A stretch of 30,887 nt of DNA from Enterobacteriaceae bacterium UBA3516 (GTDB taxonomy: Bacteria > Pseudomonadota > Gammaproteobacteria > Enterobacterales > Enterobacteriaceae), in assembly GCA_002377245.1 (NCBI GenBank), contig DFPL01000040.1:1-30887 (forward strand), read 5' to 3'. Position 1 is the first letter of the stretch; every line of letters starts with the position of its first letter. Positions 7,973-14,471 of this stretch are shown here, piece after piece. The notes beneath the pieces are model-generated. The model saw only the letters and a list, made by a program, of their open reading frames with translations. It was not told where the DNA came from and did no database searches. Made by a program: the position numbers and the translations under genes.

Positions 7973-8047
7973 GTGAAAAAAACGACCATCATAATGCTTA
8001 TCGTGGCAATTGTTGCTGTTGCGGGTACACAACTCGGCTGGTGGTAA
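7973..8047 (+). CDS. yoaJ: YoaJ-like small membrane protein (24 aa, GTG start)
   Basis: Translation from GTG 7973 gives 24 residues starting MKKTTIIMLIV and ending TQLGWW. A strong GAGGAG ribosome site precedes it. The start MKKTTIIM, the single hydrophobic helix and the ending GT-[EQ]-LGWW match E. coli YoaJ as I recall it, one of the tiny inner-membrane proteins verified in K-12. The YoaK peptide known from K-12 is not visible in 7870-7972. It lies between dgcP and the EAL gene. A weak GCTAA/TTAGC hairpin with seven T follows at 8055-8072. Function unknown. Confidence 0.82.
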   Translation: MKKTTIIMLIVAIVAVAGTQLGWW

Positions 8048-8149
8048 TCGATGGGCTAAATTAGCTTTTTTTAGCAGATTCATCCGGTCCCATGATGTTG
8101 TCGGTGTAGCAGTTCCCATTAGACTCATTTTTCTGAGCAGGAGCTCTCA

Positions 8150-9973
8150 ATGTTCACCGGACTTAAAAAAAGCGAAAGTAAACGGCTGGCAGCGCTGGAA
8201 TTATTGCGTAAAGAGGATAAGGCCCGTGACGCAGCCCTCACTGACTATGCCTGCCTCGCCTGTGAGGTGATGGGTGTCGAAGGATGTTTCATCACGGTAT
8301 TTGATGACGATTACCAATATATCAAATATGTGAAAAACGTCCCGCTCGAGCATTTTAAAGTCCCCATTGAGAAAACGATGTGCCAATACTCCCGCGACAG
8401 CGGCCAGACCGTCGTGTGCCCTGACACGCGGCTGGATAATCGTTTTTCCCACCAGCCACTGGTGAAAAATGGCGACATTCTGTTTTATGCTTCAGCGCCT
8501 ATGATGACCAAAGAAGGGATGGTTCTGGGCACGCTGTGTGTAAGCAGCGCCTCCATTTTCAGCCCTACCGAACAGCAAATTGAGAGTTTCAATCGCGTGG
8601 CAGAACTCTCGGCAGTCTACCTTGAGGCGCGCTACTCCATAGGCCGCGTAGATACTTTAACCGGTTTACCTAACCGCCAGTTCCTGATTCGGGAAATGGA
8701 ACAGAAAACGCTGAATAAGGATCGTAAAACCTACGGGCTGGTGATTTTTGACTGCATCGACATGCCAAGAGCCTATGAACTTACGCGTTATCTGGGATTG
8801 CCTGCGGTAGATAATATGTTGCGCAGCTTTATACCGCTGCTGCGCCTGCGTCTGCGCCTGAAAGACGGCATTCCGCTTTACTCTTTCGCCCCTGCCCGTT
8901 TTGCAGTGCTGGTAGATATTGAGGAAGCCCTGACGCTGGTAAAACGGGCGGAAACGCTACCGGGCACACAAGCAAAAATGGCGCATGATATCGATATCAC
9001 ATTAACGATCCATACCGGCTATGTGAAATTCTCGCCGCAGGATGATGATGCTCACGAAATCGTGCGTCAGGCCATTAGCGCATTACATGAATCTATTCGC
9101 CAGAACATTCCCGTCTTACAGTTTAATCCCATCCTGGATCATAAAAGAAACAAAGACTTTAAATTGCTTTATGACTTAAGTGAGGCGATTAAGGCGAAAA
9201 GTCAGCTGTATTTAGTTTATCAACCTAAAGTGTCTCTCCGGTCAGGAAAAACCGAGGGTGTCGAAGCATTATTACGCTGGCGACATCCGCAGCTGGGAAA
9301 TATTTCGCCTACTACCATCGTGACACTGGCCGAGAAAACCAGCTTGATGCCTGAGATAACGCAGTGGGTCATTAAAACGGTTATTTCACAACTTAAAGTG
9401 TGGCGCGCAGCAGGCATTATGATTCCTGTTTCCATCAACGTGACCGTCAGTGATTTTTCCCGTTCTGGCTTTGCTGATGAACTGGAACACAATGTTCGCA
9501 GTGCGGGTTTGCACCCTACCGACGTGCGCATTGAGTGCCTGGAAACAGAAAAAGTGCTCGAAAGCGACCTGGCTCTCGAAGAACTCGATCGACTGAAACT
9601 GTTAGGTTTTCAAATCCTGCTTGACGATTTTGGCGCGGGTTATAGCAATATCAGCTATTTGCGCCGGATCCCAATTGACGTGATCAAGTTGGATCGCTCT
9701 CTTATTAGTCAAATAACCACGGATACAGGCAGCCGGATTATTGCCCGCAACGTCATTATGATGCTTAAAGAACTGCATTATGTCGTCCTGGCGGAAGGTG
9801 TTGAAGATCAGGAAACGGCCTACATGCTCAATGAATATGGTTGTGATGAAGCCCAGGGCTACTATTTCTCTCGCCCTATCCCGCCGGATGACATTCCGGG
9901 CTGGCTGGCTGACAGCAAGCCCTATCGCGTGTTGTCGCGCATCAGCGTTGACCAGCCGCAATACGGTTCCTGA
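8150..9973 (+). CDS. GAF / degenerate GGDEF / EAL domain protein, probable c-di-GMP phosphodiesterase
   Basis: This 607-residue cytoplasmic protein has a GAF domain (about 15-160; MCQYSRDSGQTVVCPD, LGTLCVSS), a GGDEF-type domain starting at TLTGLPNR (169-176), and an EAL domain from about 340 to 585. The GGDEF motif is replaced by SFAPARFAVL (245-254), so it cannot be an active cyclase. The EAL domain keeps EALLRW (372-377), SIN (428-430), DDFGAGYSN (492-500), VIKLDRS (511-517) and EGVE (549-552). At the ELTE position it reads CLETE (463-467), so one metal-binding glutamate may be leucine. AGGAG precedes the ATG. With dgcP upstream, it could hydrolyse or sense c-di-GMP. Confidence 0.9.
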   Translation: MFTGLKKSESKRLAALELLRKEDKARDAALTDYACLACEVMGVEGCFITVFDDDYQYIKYVKNVPLEHFKVPIEKTMCQYSRDSGQTVVCPDTRLDNRFSHQPLVKNGDILFYASAPMMTKEGMVLGTLCVSSASIFSPTEQQIESFNRVAELSAVYLEARYSIGRVDTLTGLPNRQFLIREMEQKTLNKDRKTYGLVIFDCIDMPRAYELTRYLGLPAVDNMLRSFIPLLRLRLRLKDGIPLYSFAPARFAVLVDIEEALTLVKRAETLPGTQAKMAHDIDITLTIHTGYVKFSPQDDDAHEIVRQAISALHESIRQNIPVLQFNPILDHKRNKDFKLLYDLSEAIKAKSQLYLVYQPKVSLRSGKTEGVEALLRWRHPQLGNISPTTIVTLAEKTSLMPEITQWVIKTVISQLKVWRAAGIMIPVSINVTVSDFSRSGFADELEHNVRSAGLHPTDVRIECLETEKVLESDLALEELDRLKLLGFQILLDDFGAGYSNISYLRRIPIDVIKLDRSLISQITTDTGSRIIARNVIMMLKELHYVVLAEGVEDQETAYMLNEYGCDEAQGYYFSRPIPPDDIPGWLADSKPYRVLSRISVDQPQYGS

Positions 9974-9990
9974 ACCATTGCGCATTAAAA

Positions 9991-10022
9991 AAGCCGCCAG
10001 TCACATTACTGGCGGCTTTTTT
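9991..10022. terminator. Terminator after the EAL gene
   Basis: AAGCCGCCAGT (9991-10001) pairs with ACTGGCGGCTT (10008-10018) around a six-base loop, followed by T bases and preceded by an A run. It closes the EAL gene and could act in both directions. Confidence 0.92.
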
Positions 10023-10107
10023 ATGAGTAAGTTTACATAAAGTGATGTCAGCACGTATTACTACCCTGCTCATCAATTTAATCAATCCCAGGCATATAAA
10101 AATTCCA

Positions 10108-10137
10108 TTGGCGCTTGTCGCGGTTCACGGATATAAA
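10108..10137 (+). promoter_or_regulatory. Candidate sigma70 promoter for an orphan transcript
   Basis: TTGGCG (10108-10113), an 18-base spacer, and TATAAA (10132-10137). It lies between the EAL terminator and an orphan plus-strand terminator, so it would drive the small RNA candidate and no protein gene. Confidence 0.45.
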
Positions 10138-10143
10138 GTGCAC

Positions 10144-10221
10144 AAGTGATGGACATACGATTTAACATTTTTTACTGACTTTCGGGCAGTTTTGGTGTCG
10201 AAGCTGCCAGTTTTTATTTTT
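10144..10221 (+). ncRNA. Candidate small RNA, about 78 nt, convergent with the GT32 gene
   Basis: A candidate promoter at 10108-10137 is followed by a strong intrinsic terminator. GGCAGTTTTG (10185-10194) pairs with CGAAGCTGCC (10199-10208) around GTGT, with two G-U pairs, then a T tract to 10221. No plus-strand gene lies upstream because the EAL gene already has its own terminator. The hairpin has no T tract on the minus strand, so it is not the GT32 terminator. The predicted RNA carries a U-rich internal stretch before the terminator. No known sRNA was recognised. Confidence 0.5.
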
Positions 10222-10228
10222 CTGCTCC

Positions 10229-11080
10229 TCAGGCCGTCCAGGCTTTCATTCTTCTGAATACTTTCCGCGTTTCATTGACCGTATTTTTGCGTAGACGCCA
10301 GAATGGAAATACGCAGTAGAGCCATAATTTATAATAAATTTTGTCCGCCCCCTGCAGTAGCACCAGCGAATCCCGCAAGCGACTGTAGTGATCATGGCTT
10401 ATCAACTTCATCACTTTTGAATTCACATTACGGTAGATCAACCCAAGGTTGCGATGATTTTCCTGGTGGCGAAATCCACAGCATTTCTCGACTTTCTCTA
10501 TGCCCAATGAAAAGGGGACAGGGCCGGTGGTGTGCAGCACGCCATGCATCCCTACCCCATACCGCCAGGGCTTATAGTTTTTTAAACGCAGAATGACTTC
10601 ATCCAGAACGGCTTTAAGATAAGGTGAGTGAGGCGCAGCAATAATGTTCCATTGCTGATACTCGCCATTTTTGAGAAAACTCAGCGCCTCATGTTTGCCC
10701 ATCTCATTGTCATTTCCGCCAGGTCTATTGTCCCAGTTACACACAATGATTTCGCATTGCTCTGGAATAACAGCATCAAGCGGAACACTGCATGAACTTT
10801 TAATATCCAGATAGACGCCGCCCTCTTTATACATCAGGAGATAGCGAAAGAAATCCGCACGCGCTGCCCCGTAGCGAGGATTAATTTGGTTATAGAGATG
10901 AAGAATATCTCGATCATAATTTTCGCTAATATAATTAACGATGCAATCATTATCGTAGAAATGATATTCCCAGTCCGGGTTCCTGTTTCTAAGCTCGGCG
11001 ATAGATGCATGAATTTCACTGGGGAGTGCATCAGCCCCTTTGGTGTAAATCTGATGAATTTTTTTCGGTATGTGACTCAT
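10229..11080 (-). CDS. GT32 family glycosyltransferase (capsular / OCH1-like)
   Basis: This protein has about 283 residues and a glycosyltransferase family 32 sugar-binding region. The N-terminus IPKKIHQIYT, then WEYHFYDND, and the core YGAARADFFRYLLMYKEGG followed by VYLDIKSS are typical. The nucleotide-sugar DXD position reads DIK, as in some capsule-type members. It probably transfers a sugar onto a surface polysaccharide or a glycan acceptor in the cytoplasm. No other glycan genes are nearby. The codons are AT-richer than the flanking genes, suggesting acquisition. ATG 11080 is preferred over 11083 because it lies six bases after AGGA. Confidence 0.85.
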   Translation of the reverse strand: MSHIPKKIHQIYTKGADALPSEIHASIAELRNRNPDWEYHFYDNDCIVNYISENYDRDILHLYNQINPRYGAARADFFRYLLMYKEGGVYLDIKSSCSVPLDAVIPEQCEIIVCNWDNRPGGNDNEMGKHEALSFLKNGEYQQWNIIAAPHSPYLKAVLDEVILRLKNYKPWRYGVGMHGVLHTTGPVPFSLGIEKVEKCCGFRHQENHRNLGLIYRNVNSKVMKLISHDHYSRLRDSLVLLQGADKIYYKLWLYCVFPFWRLRKNTVNETRKVFRRMKAWTA

Positions 11081-11280
11081 CATTTATCCTGCCATCATCA
11101 ATCAACGTTATTTTGTAAAACGCTAAAATCTTGTCTATCAGGCAAATCTAACCACACTCTATGACATAAGCATTATTCACTTCAGCAAGTTTGGCCTGCG
11201 GATTTCTCTGTAATGCAGCAGTATGAAAGATGGACATTAGTTTTTGCTTAAGGTTTCCTCTTACAATTCAAAATAAGAAA

Positions 11281-11310
11281 CCTCTCAAATAATATTTACA
11301 TTTTGAGAGG
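11281..11310 (-). terminator. Hairpin upstream of the GT32 gene, possible minus-strand terminator
   Basis: CCTCTCAAA (11281-11289) pairs perfectly with TTTGAGAGG (11302-11310). Read on the minus strand it is followed by a T-rich tail, so it could stop transcription coming towards the GT32 gene. No minus-strand gene upstream explains it. The rest of 11081-11363 shows no gene that I can support. Confidence 0.4.
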
Positions 11311-11363
11311 CTACATGCATTTTTGGATAATCTCGCGGCAAGAGTGAAAAGTAATTCTGGAGT

Positions 11364-11408
11364 TTGTTACAACGCGGTCGATAATCATAAAAGGCGTGAT
11401 AACACGCC
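11364..11408 (+). promoter_or_regulatory. Weak candidate promoter with a downstream dyad
   Basis: TTGTTA (11364-11369) and CATAAA (11386-11391) are 16 bases apart, each matching four of six consensus bases. A perfect dyad follows at once: GGCGTG (11393-11398), ATAA, CACGCC (11403-11408). The dyad would overlap the transcription start, so it could be an operator or a 5' mRNA hairpin for the small ORF at 11429. Confidence 0.35.
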
Positions 11409-11428
11409 CTACTGGTGGGGATAAGTCT

Positions 11429-11524
11429 ATGATTACACTGACTGTAGCTGGCATCTTTGCCGTGAACGCTGTTGCGTTTCTCGTTTCCCGTTCTTCTATC
11501 CAGGATATTGATAACGACTATTGA
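11429..11524 (+). CDS. Candidate 31-residue small membrane protein
   Basis: ATG 11429 opens a 31-codon frame that starts MITLTVAGIFAVNAVAFLV and ends QDIDNDY. It has one hydrophobic helix followed by a basic and then an acidic tail. GGTGGGG ends eight bases before the ATG. A strong intrinsic terminator follows 33 bases after the stop, so this is a complete small transcription unit in an otherwise unexplained 570-base gap between the GT32 gene and icd. I recognise no family. It might instead be a small RNA. Confidence 0.5.
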   Translation: MITLTVAGIFAVNAVAFLVSRSSIQDIDNDY

Positions 11525-11556
11525 GTTTTTCTTTTTTTCCAGGAATGGTTTCACCC

Positions 11557-11596
11557 TCCCGCTGCACCCTCAGGTTGCAGCGGGATTTTGCTTTTT
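11557..11596 (+). terminator. Intrinsic terminator after the 31-codon ORF
   Basis: TCCCGCTGCA (11557-11566) pairs perfectly with TGCAGCGGGA (11576-11585), then TTTTGCTTTTT follows on the plus strand. It stands opposite the icd terminator. Confidence 0.85.
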
Positions 11597-11602
11597 AGGG
11601 AT

Positions 11603-11630
11603 AAAAAAACGGGAACCCTCAGGCTCCCGT
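11603..11630 (-). terminator. icd: icd terminator
   Basis: On the minus strand ACGGGAGCC pairs with GGTTCCCGT (11609-11630; one G-U pair, four-base loop), followed by seven T (complement of 11603-11609). Confidence 0.9.
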
Positions 11631-11653
11631 TGTTGTAAACCAGAAAAACCGGA

Positions 11654-12904
11654 TTACATATTAGCGATGATCGCGTCACCAAACTCTGAACATTTCAGCA
11701 GTTTAGCGCCTTCCATCAGACGTTCGAAATCGTAGGTCACGGTTTTGGCAGCAATCGCGCCTTCAACGCCTTTGACGATCAGGTCAGCCGCTTCGAACCA
11801 TTGCAGGTGACGCAGCATCATTTCAGCAGACAGGATGACGGAACCTGGGTTCACTTTGTCCTGACCGGCATATTTCGGTGCCGTACCGTGGGTCGCTTCA
11901 AACAGTGCACATTCGTCACCGATGTTCGCGCCTGGGGCAATACCGATACCGCCAACCTGGGCTGCCAGGGCGTCGGAAATGTAGTCACCGTTCAGGTTCA
12001 TACACGCGATCACATCGTATTCAGCCGGACGCAGCAGGATCTGTTGCAGGAACGCATCAGCGATCACATCTTTGATGATGATTTCTTTGCCGGTGTTCGG
12101 GTTTTTGATCTTCTGCCATGGGCCGCCGTCGATCAGCTCACCGCCGAACTCTTCGCGAATCAACTGGTAACCCCAGTCTTTAAACGCGCCTTCGGTGAAC
12201 TTCATGATGTTGCCTTTGTGCACCAGGGTCAGGGAGTCACGGTCGTTGGTGATTGCATACTCAATCGCTGCGCGCACCAGACGTTTGGTCCCTTCTTCAG
12301 AACACGGCTTAATACCGATACCGCAATGTTCAGGGAAGCGAATTTTCTTCACGCCCATCTCTTCGCGCAGGAATTTGATCACTTTTTCTGCTTCAGCAGA
12401 GTCCGCTTTCCACTCGATACCGGCATAAATATCTTCAGAGTTTTCACGGAAAATAACCATGTCGGTCAGTTCCGGGTGTTTAACCGGGCTTGGCGTGCCC
12501 TGGTAGTAACGTACCGGACGCAGGCATACGTAAAGGTCCAGCTCCTGACGCAGGGCAACGTTCAGAGAACGAATGCCGCCGCCCACTGGCGTGGTCAGAG
12601 GGCCTTTAATGGCAACACGGTATTCACGGATAAGATCGAGGGTTTCGGCAGGCAGCCAGACATCCTGGCCGTAAACTTGGGTAGATTTTTCACCGGTGTA
12701 AATTTCCATCCAGGAAATTTTACGCTCGCCTTTATAGGCTTTTTCCACAGCGGCATCGACCACTTTCAGCATCGCAGGGGTCACGTCGATACCGATTCCG
12801 TCGCCTTCAATGAACGGGATAATCGGGTTATTCGGAACGTTCAGCTTGCCGTTTTGCAGGGTGATCTTCTTACCTTCCGCCGGAACAACTACTTTGCTTT
12901 CCAT
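11654..12904 (-). CDS. icd: Isocitrate dehydrogenase [NADP+]
   Basis: This 416-residue TCA-cycle enzyme converts isocitrate to 2-oxoglutarate, CO2 and NADPH in the cytoplasm. It is nearly identical to E. coli Icd in length and sequence. RSLNVALRQ carries Ser113, the residue phosphorylated by the AceK kinase/phosphatase to switch flux to the glyoxylate shunt. LNGDYISDALAAQVGG and the NADP-loop region GTAPKYAG are intact. AAGGAGAGG precedes the ATG. The 3' end is the attachment site of several enteric phages, but it is intact here with no integrase gene nearby. It is divergent from rluE. Confidence 0.98.
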   Translation of the reverse strand: MESKVVVPAEGKKITLQNGKLNVPNNPIIPFIEGDGIGIDVTPAMLKVVDAAVEKAYKGERKISWMEIYTGEKSTQVYGQDVWLPAETLDLIREYRVAIKGPLTTPVGGGIRSLNVALRQELDLYVCLRPVRYYQGTPSPVKHPELTDMVIFRENSEDIYAGIEWKADSAEAEKVIKFLREEMGVKKIRFPEHCGIGIKPCSEEGTKRLVRAAIEYAITNDRDSLTLVHKGNIMKFTEGAFKDWGYQLIREEFGGELIDGGPWQKIKNPNTGKEIIIKDVIADAFLQQILLRPAEYDVIACMNLNGDYISDALAAQVGGIGIAPGANIGDECALFEATHGTAPKYAGQDKVNPGSVILSAEMMLRHLQWFEAADLIVKGVEGAIAAKTVTYDFERLMEGAKLLKCSEFGDAIIANM

Positions 12905-13016
12905 TAACCTCTCCTTCGAGCGCTTCTGGTTGTTACTGATTTTTGTTAATGAATTGTAATTAGCCCATCAATACTACCCGATAGTTGGGTGCCATGAAAG
13001 ACCATCATGATTCAGT

Positions 13017-13022
13017 TATAAT
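13017..13022 (+). promoter_or_regulatory. rluE: Perfect -10 box overlapping the rluE start region
   Basis: TATAAT at 13017-13022 is a perfect -10 hexamer, but no good -35 lies 16-18 bases upstream. A start about seven bases downstream would put the mRNA 5' end at about 13029. This falls inside the annotated rluE start and next to in-frame ATG 13030. Confidence 0.5.
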
Positions 13023-13671
13023 GCGGCAAATGATAACTACTGAAAATACCATGAAGAAAACTTCTGATAGAAATCACCACCTTAAGCGATTCAGCTCACG
13101 ACATGCTACTAAGCCAGAACGTGATAGCGGGCCAAAACGGGTGATTTTGTTCAATAAACCCTACGATGTTTTGCCGCAGTTTACTGACGAAGCGGGCCGC
13201 AGCACCCTTAAAGATTATATAACTGTACAGAATGTATACGCGGCCGGGCGTCTTGACCGCGACAGCGAAGGGCTGCTGGTGTTGACCAACGATGGCGTAT
13301 TGCAGGCGAAGCTGACGCAACCGGGTAAACGTACCGGAAAAATCTACTTTGTGCAGGTGGAAGGCGCCCCCGGCGAAGAGGCGATAAAAGCCCTGCGTGA
13401 GGGTGTCACGCTCAATGACGGTCCTACACTTCCGGCAGAGGTTGAACTTGTGGCGGAACCCGAGTGGCTCTGGCCGCGCAATCCCCCCATTCGTGAGCGT
13501 AAATCGATTCCCACCCGTTGGCTGAAAATCACACTGTATGAGGGTCGGAACCGTCAGGTCCGCCGTATGACCGCACACGTTGGCTTTCCGACATTGCGTT
13601 TAATCCGCTACGCTATGGGACATTACACCCTCGACTCGCTGGCTAGCGGTGAATGGCGAGATGCCCTTTGA
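13021..13671 (+). CDS. rluE: 23S rRNA pseudouridine(2457) synthase RluE
   Basis: This 216-residue RsuA-family enzyme makes one pseudouridine in 23S rRNA. The catalytic aspartate is Asp79 in GRLDRDSEG, and VILFNKPYDVLPQFTDEAGR, LTQPGKRTGKIYFVQ and the C-terminal GRNRQVRRMTAHVG match E. coli RluE. The start shown corresponds to the E. coli start (MRQ...), but a TATAAT box overlaps it, so ATG 13030 or ATG 13051 (MKKTS...) may be the true start. None has a strong Shine-Dalgarno. It is divergent from icd and lies 17 bases before nudJ, probably in one operon. Confidence 0.93.
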   Translation: MRQMITTENTMKKTSDRNHHLKRFSSRHATKPERDSGPKRVILFNKPYDVLPQFTDEAGRSTLKDYITVQNVYAAGRLDRDSEGLLVLTNDGVLQAKLTQPGKRTGKIYFVQVEGAPGEEAIKALREGVTLNDGPTLPAEVELVAEPEWLWPRNPPIRERKSIPTRWLKITLYEGRNRQVRRMTAHVGFPTLRLIRYAMGHYTLDSLASGEWRDAL

Positions 13672-13688
13672 TTCAAGGAGAATCACCC

Positions 13689-14138
13689 ATGTTTAAGCCC
13701 CATGTGACTGTCGCGTGCATTGTGCATGCTGAGGATAAATTTTTGGTCGTGGAAGAGACCATCGGTGGAAAAGCGCTGTGGAATCAGCCAGCCGGTCACC
13801 TTGAAGCGGATGAAACGCTGCTTGAAGCCGCGCAAAGAGAGCTGTGGGAAGAGACAGGAATTCGCGCCACGCCGGATGCTTTTGTTCGTATGCATCAGTG
13901 GATAGCCCCGGACAAAACCCCTTTCCTGCGCTTTTTGTTCTCGATCGAACTCGATGCGATCTGTGCAACAGAGCCACACGACAGCGACATTGACCGCTGC
14001 CTGTGGGTCAGTGCCGAGGAGATCCTCAACGCCCCTCACCTGCGTTCCCCGTTGGTCGCAGAGAGTATTCGCAGTTGGCAAAGCGGTGAGCGCTATCCGT
14101 TATCCATGATTGGCGCTTTTAACTGGCCGTTTCAGTAA
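13689..14138 (+). CDS. nudJ: Phosphatase NudJ (YmfB), Nudix hydrolase
   Basis: This is a 149-residue Nudix hydrolase. In E. coli NudJ acts on nucleoside tri- and diphosphates and on a thiamin pyrimidine pyrophosphate. The Nudix box is complete: GHLEADE followed by TLLEAAQ and RELWEETGI, about residues 37-59. FKPHVTVACIVHAE at the start, APDKTPFLRFLF and ISPLVAES-like RSPLVAESIRSW match E. coli. ATG 13689 is chosen because AAGGAG lies eight bases before it and the family begins MFKPHVTV. It probably shares the rluE transcript. A GGCCGT/ACGGCC hairpin at 14151-14168 with a weak T tract may end it. Confidence 0.95.
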   Translation: MFKPHVTVACIVHAEDKFLVVEETIGGKALWNQPAGHLEADETLLEAAQRELWEETGIRATPDAFVRMHQWIAPDKTPFLRFLFSIELDAICATEPHDSDIDRCLWVSAEEILNAPHLRSPLVAESIRSWQSGERYPLSMIGAFNWPFQ

Positions 14139-14150
14139 TTACACTTCCCT

Positions 14151-14182
14151 GGCCGTTTTCAGACGGCCGCTCCCTTCTTTGT
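14151..14182 (+). terminator. Possible weak terminator after nudJ
   Basis: GGCCGT (14151-14156) pairs with ACGGCC (14163-14168) around a six-base loop. The following bases are pyrimidine-rich (CTCCCTTCTTT) rather than a clean T run. Confidence 0.4.
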
Positions 14183-14251
14183 CTTACAGCTTCTCCATTG
14201 CAACGCCTCACATTTTAAGCACCCGTTAAAAATAGTTAACAGGAGCTTAAC

Positions 14252-14438
14252 ATGCTAAATCCTCGCGCCTGCACCAGCAGTTTATCTCGCCATCCTGTGT
14301 TTCATGAATATTACCGCTTATGAGAAGGTCTCAACCGGACATTATTCCGCCACCTACGTCTGCCCGTGGTCATTAAAGATCAATTTTTATACGCCGATAG
14401 TCACTGATGATGGAGGCATTAACTGCAGGGACGGCTGA
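14252..14438 (+). pseudogene. Small ORF with a likely one-base frameshift
   Basis: An excellent AGGAG (14241-14245) lies six bases before ATG 14252, but that frame stops after 23 codons (14323). The +1-shifted frame is open from 14259 to the TGA at 14436-14438. Dropping one A of the AAA at 14257-14259 joins the Shine-Dalgarno start to this frame. The result is about 61 residues: a hydrophobic N-terminus (APAPAVYLAILCF), then YSATYVCPW and a cysteine near the end. This looks like a small secreted or membrane protein broken by one base, or read by frameshifting. ATG 14304 would give 44 residues without a ribosome site. No family recognised. Confidence 0.4.
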
Positions 14439-14471
14439 ATGACGTTTCAGGTTGAGAGCACAGGAGCCGGC

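Noticed and set aside
7925..8128. Minus-strand 67-codon frame over the yoaJ region
   Set aside because: It overlaps the much better supported YoaJ-like gene and lacks a ribosome site.
11654..11700. Prophage attachment at the 3' end of icd
   Set aside because: icd is full length and there is no integrase, duplicated icd end or phage gene beside it.
11801..12907. 368-codon open frame antisense to icd
   Set aside because: It lies wholly opposite the highly conserved icd gene, its translation is histidine- and phenylalanine-rich without domains, and such frames are a known effect of high-GC codon use.
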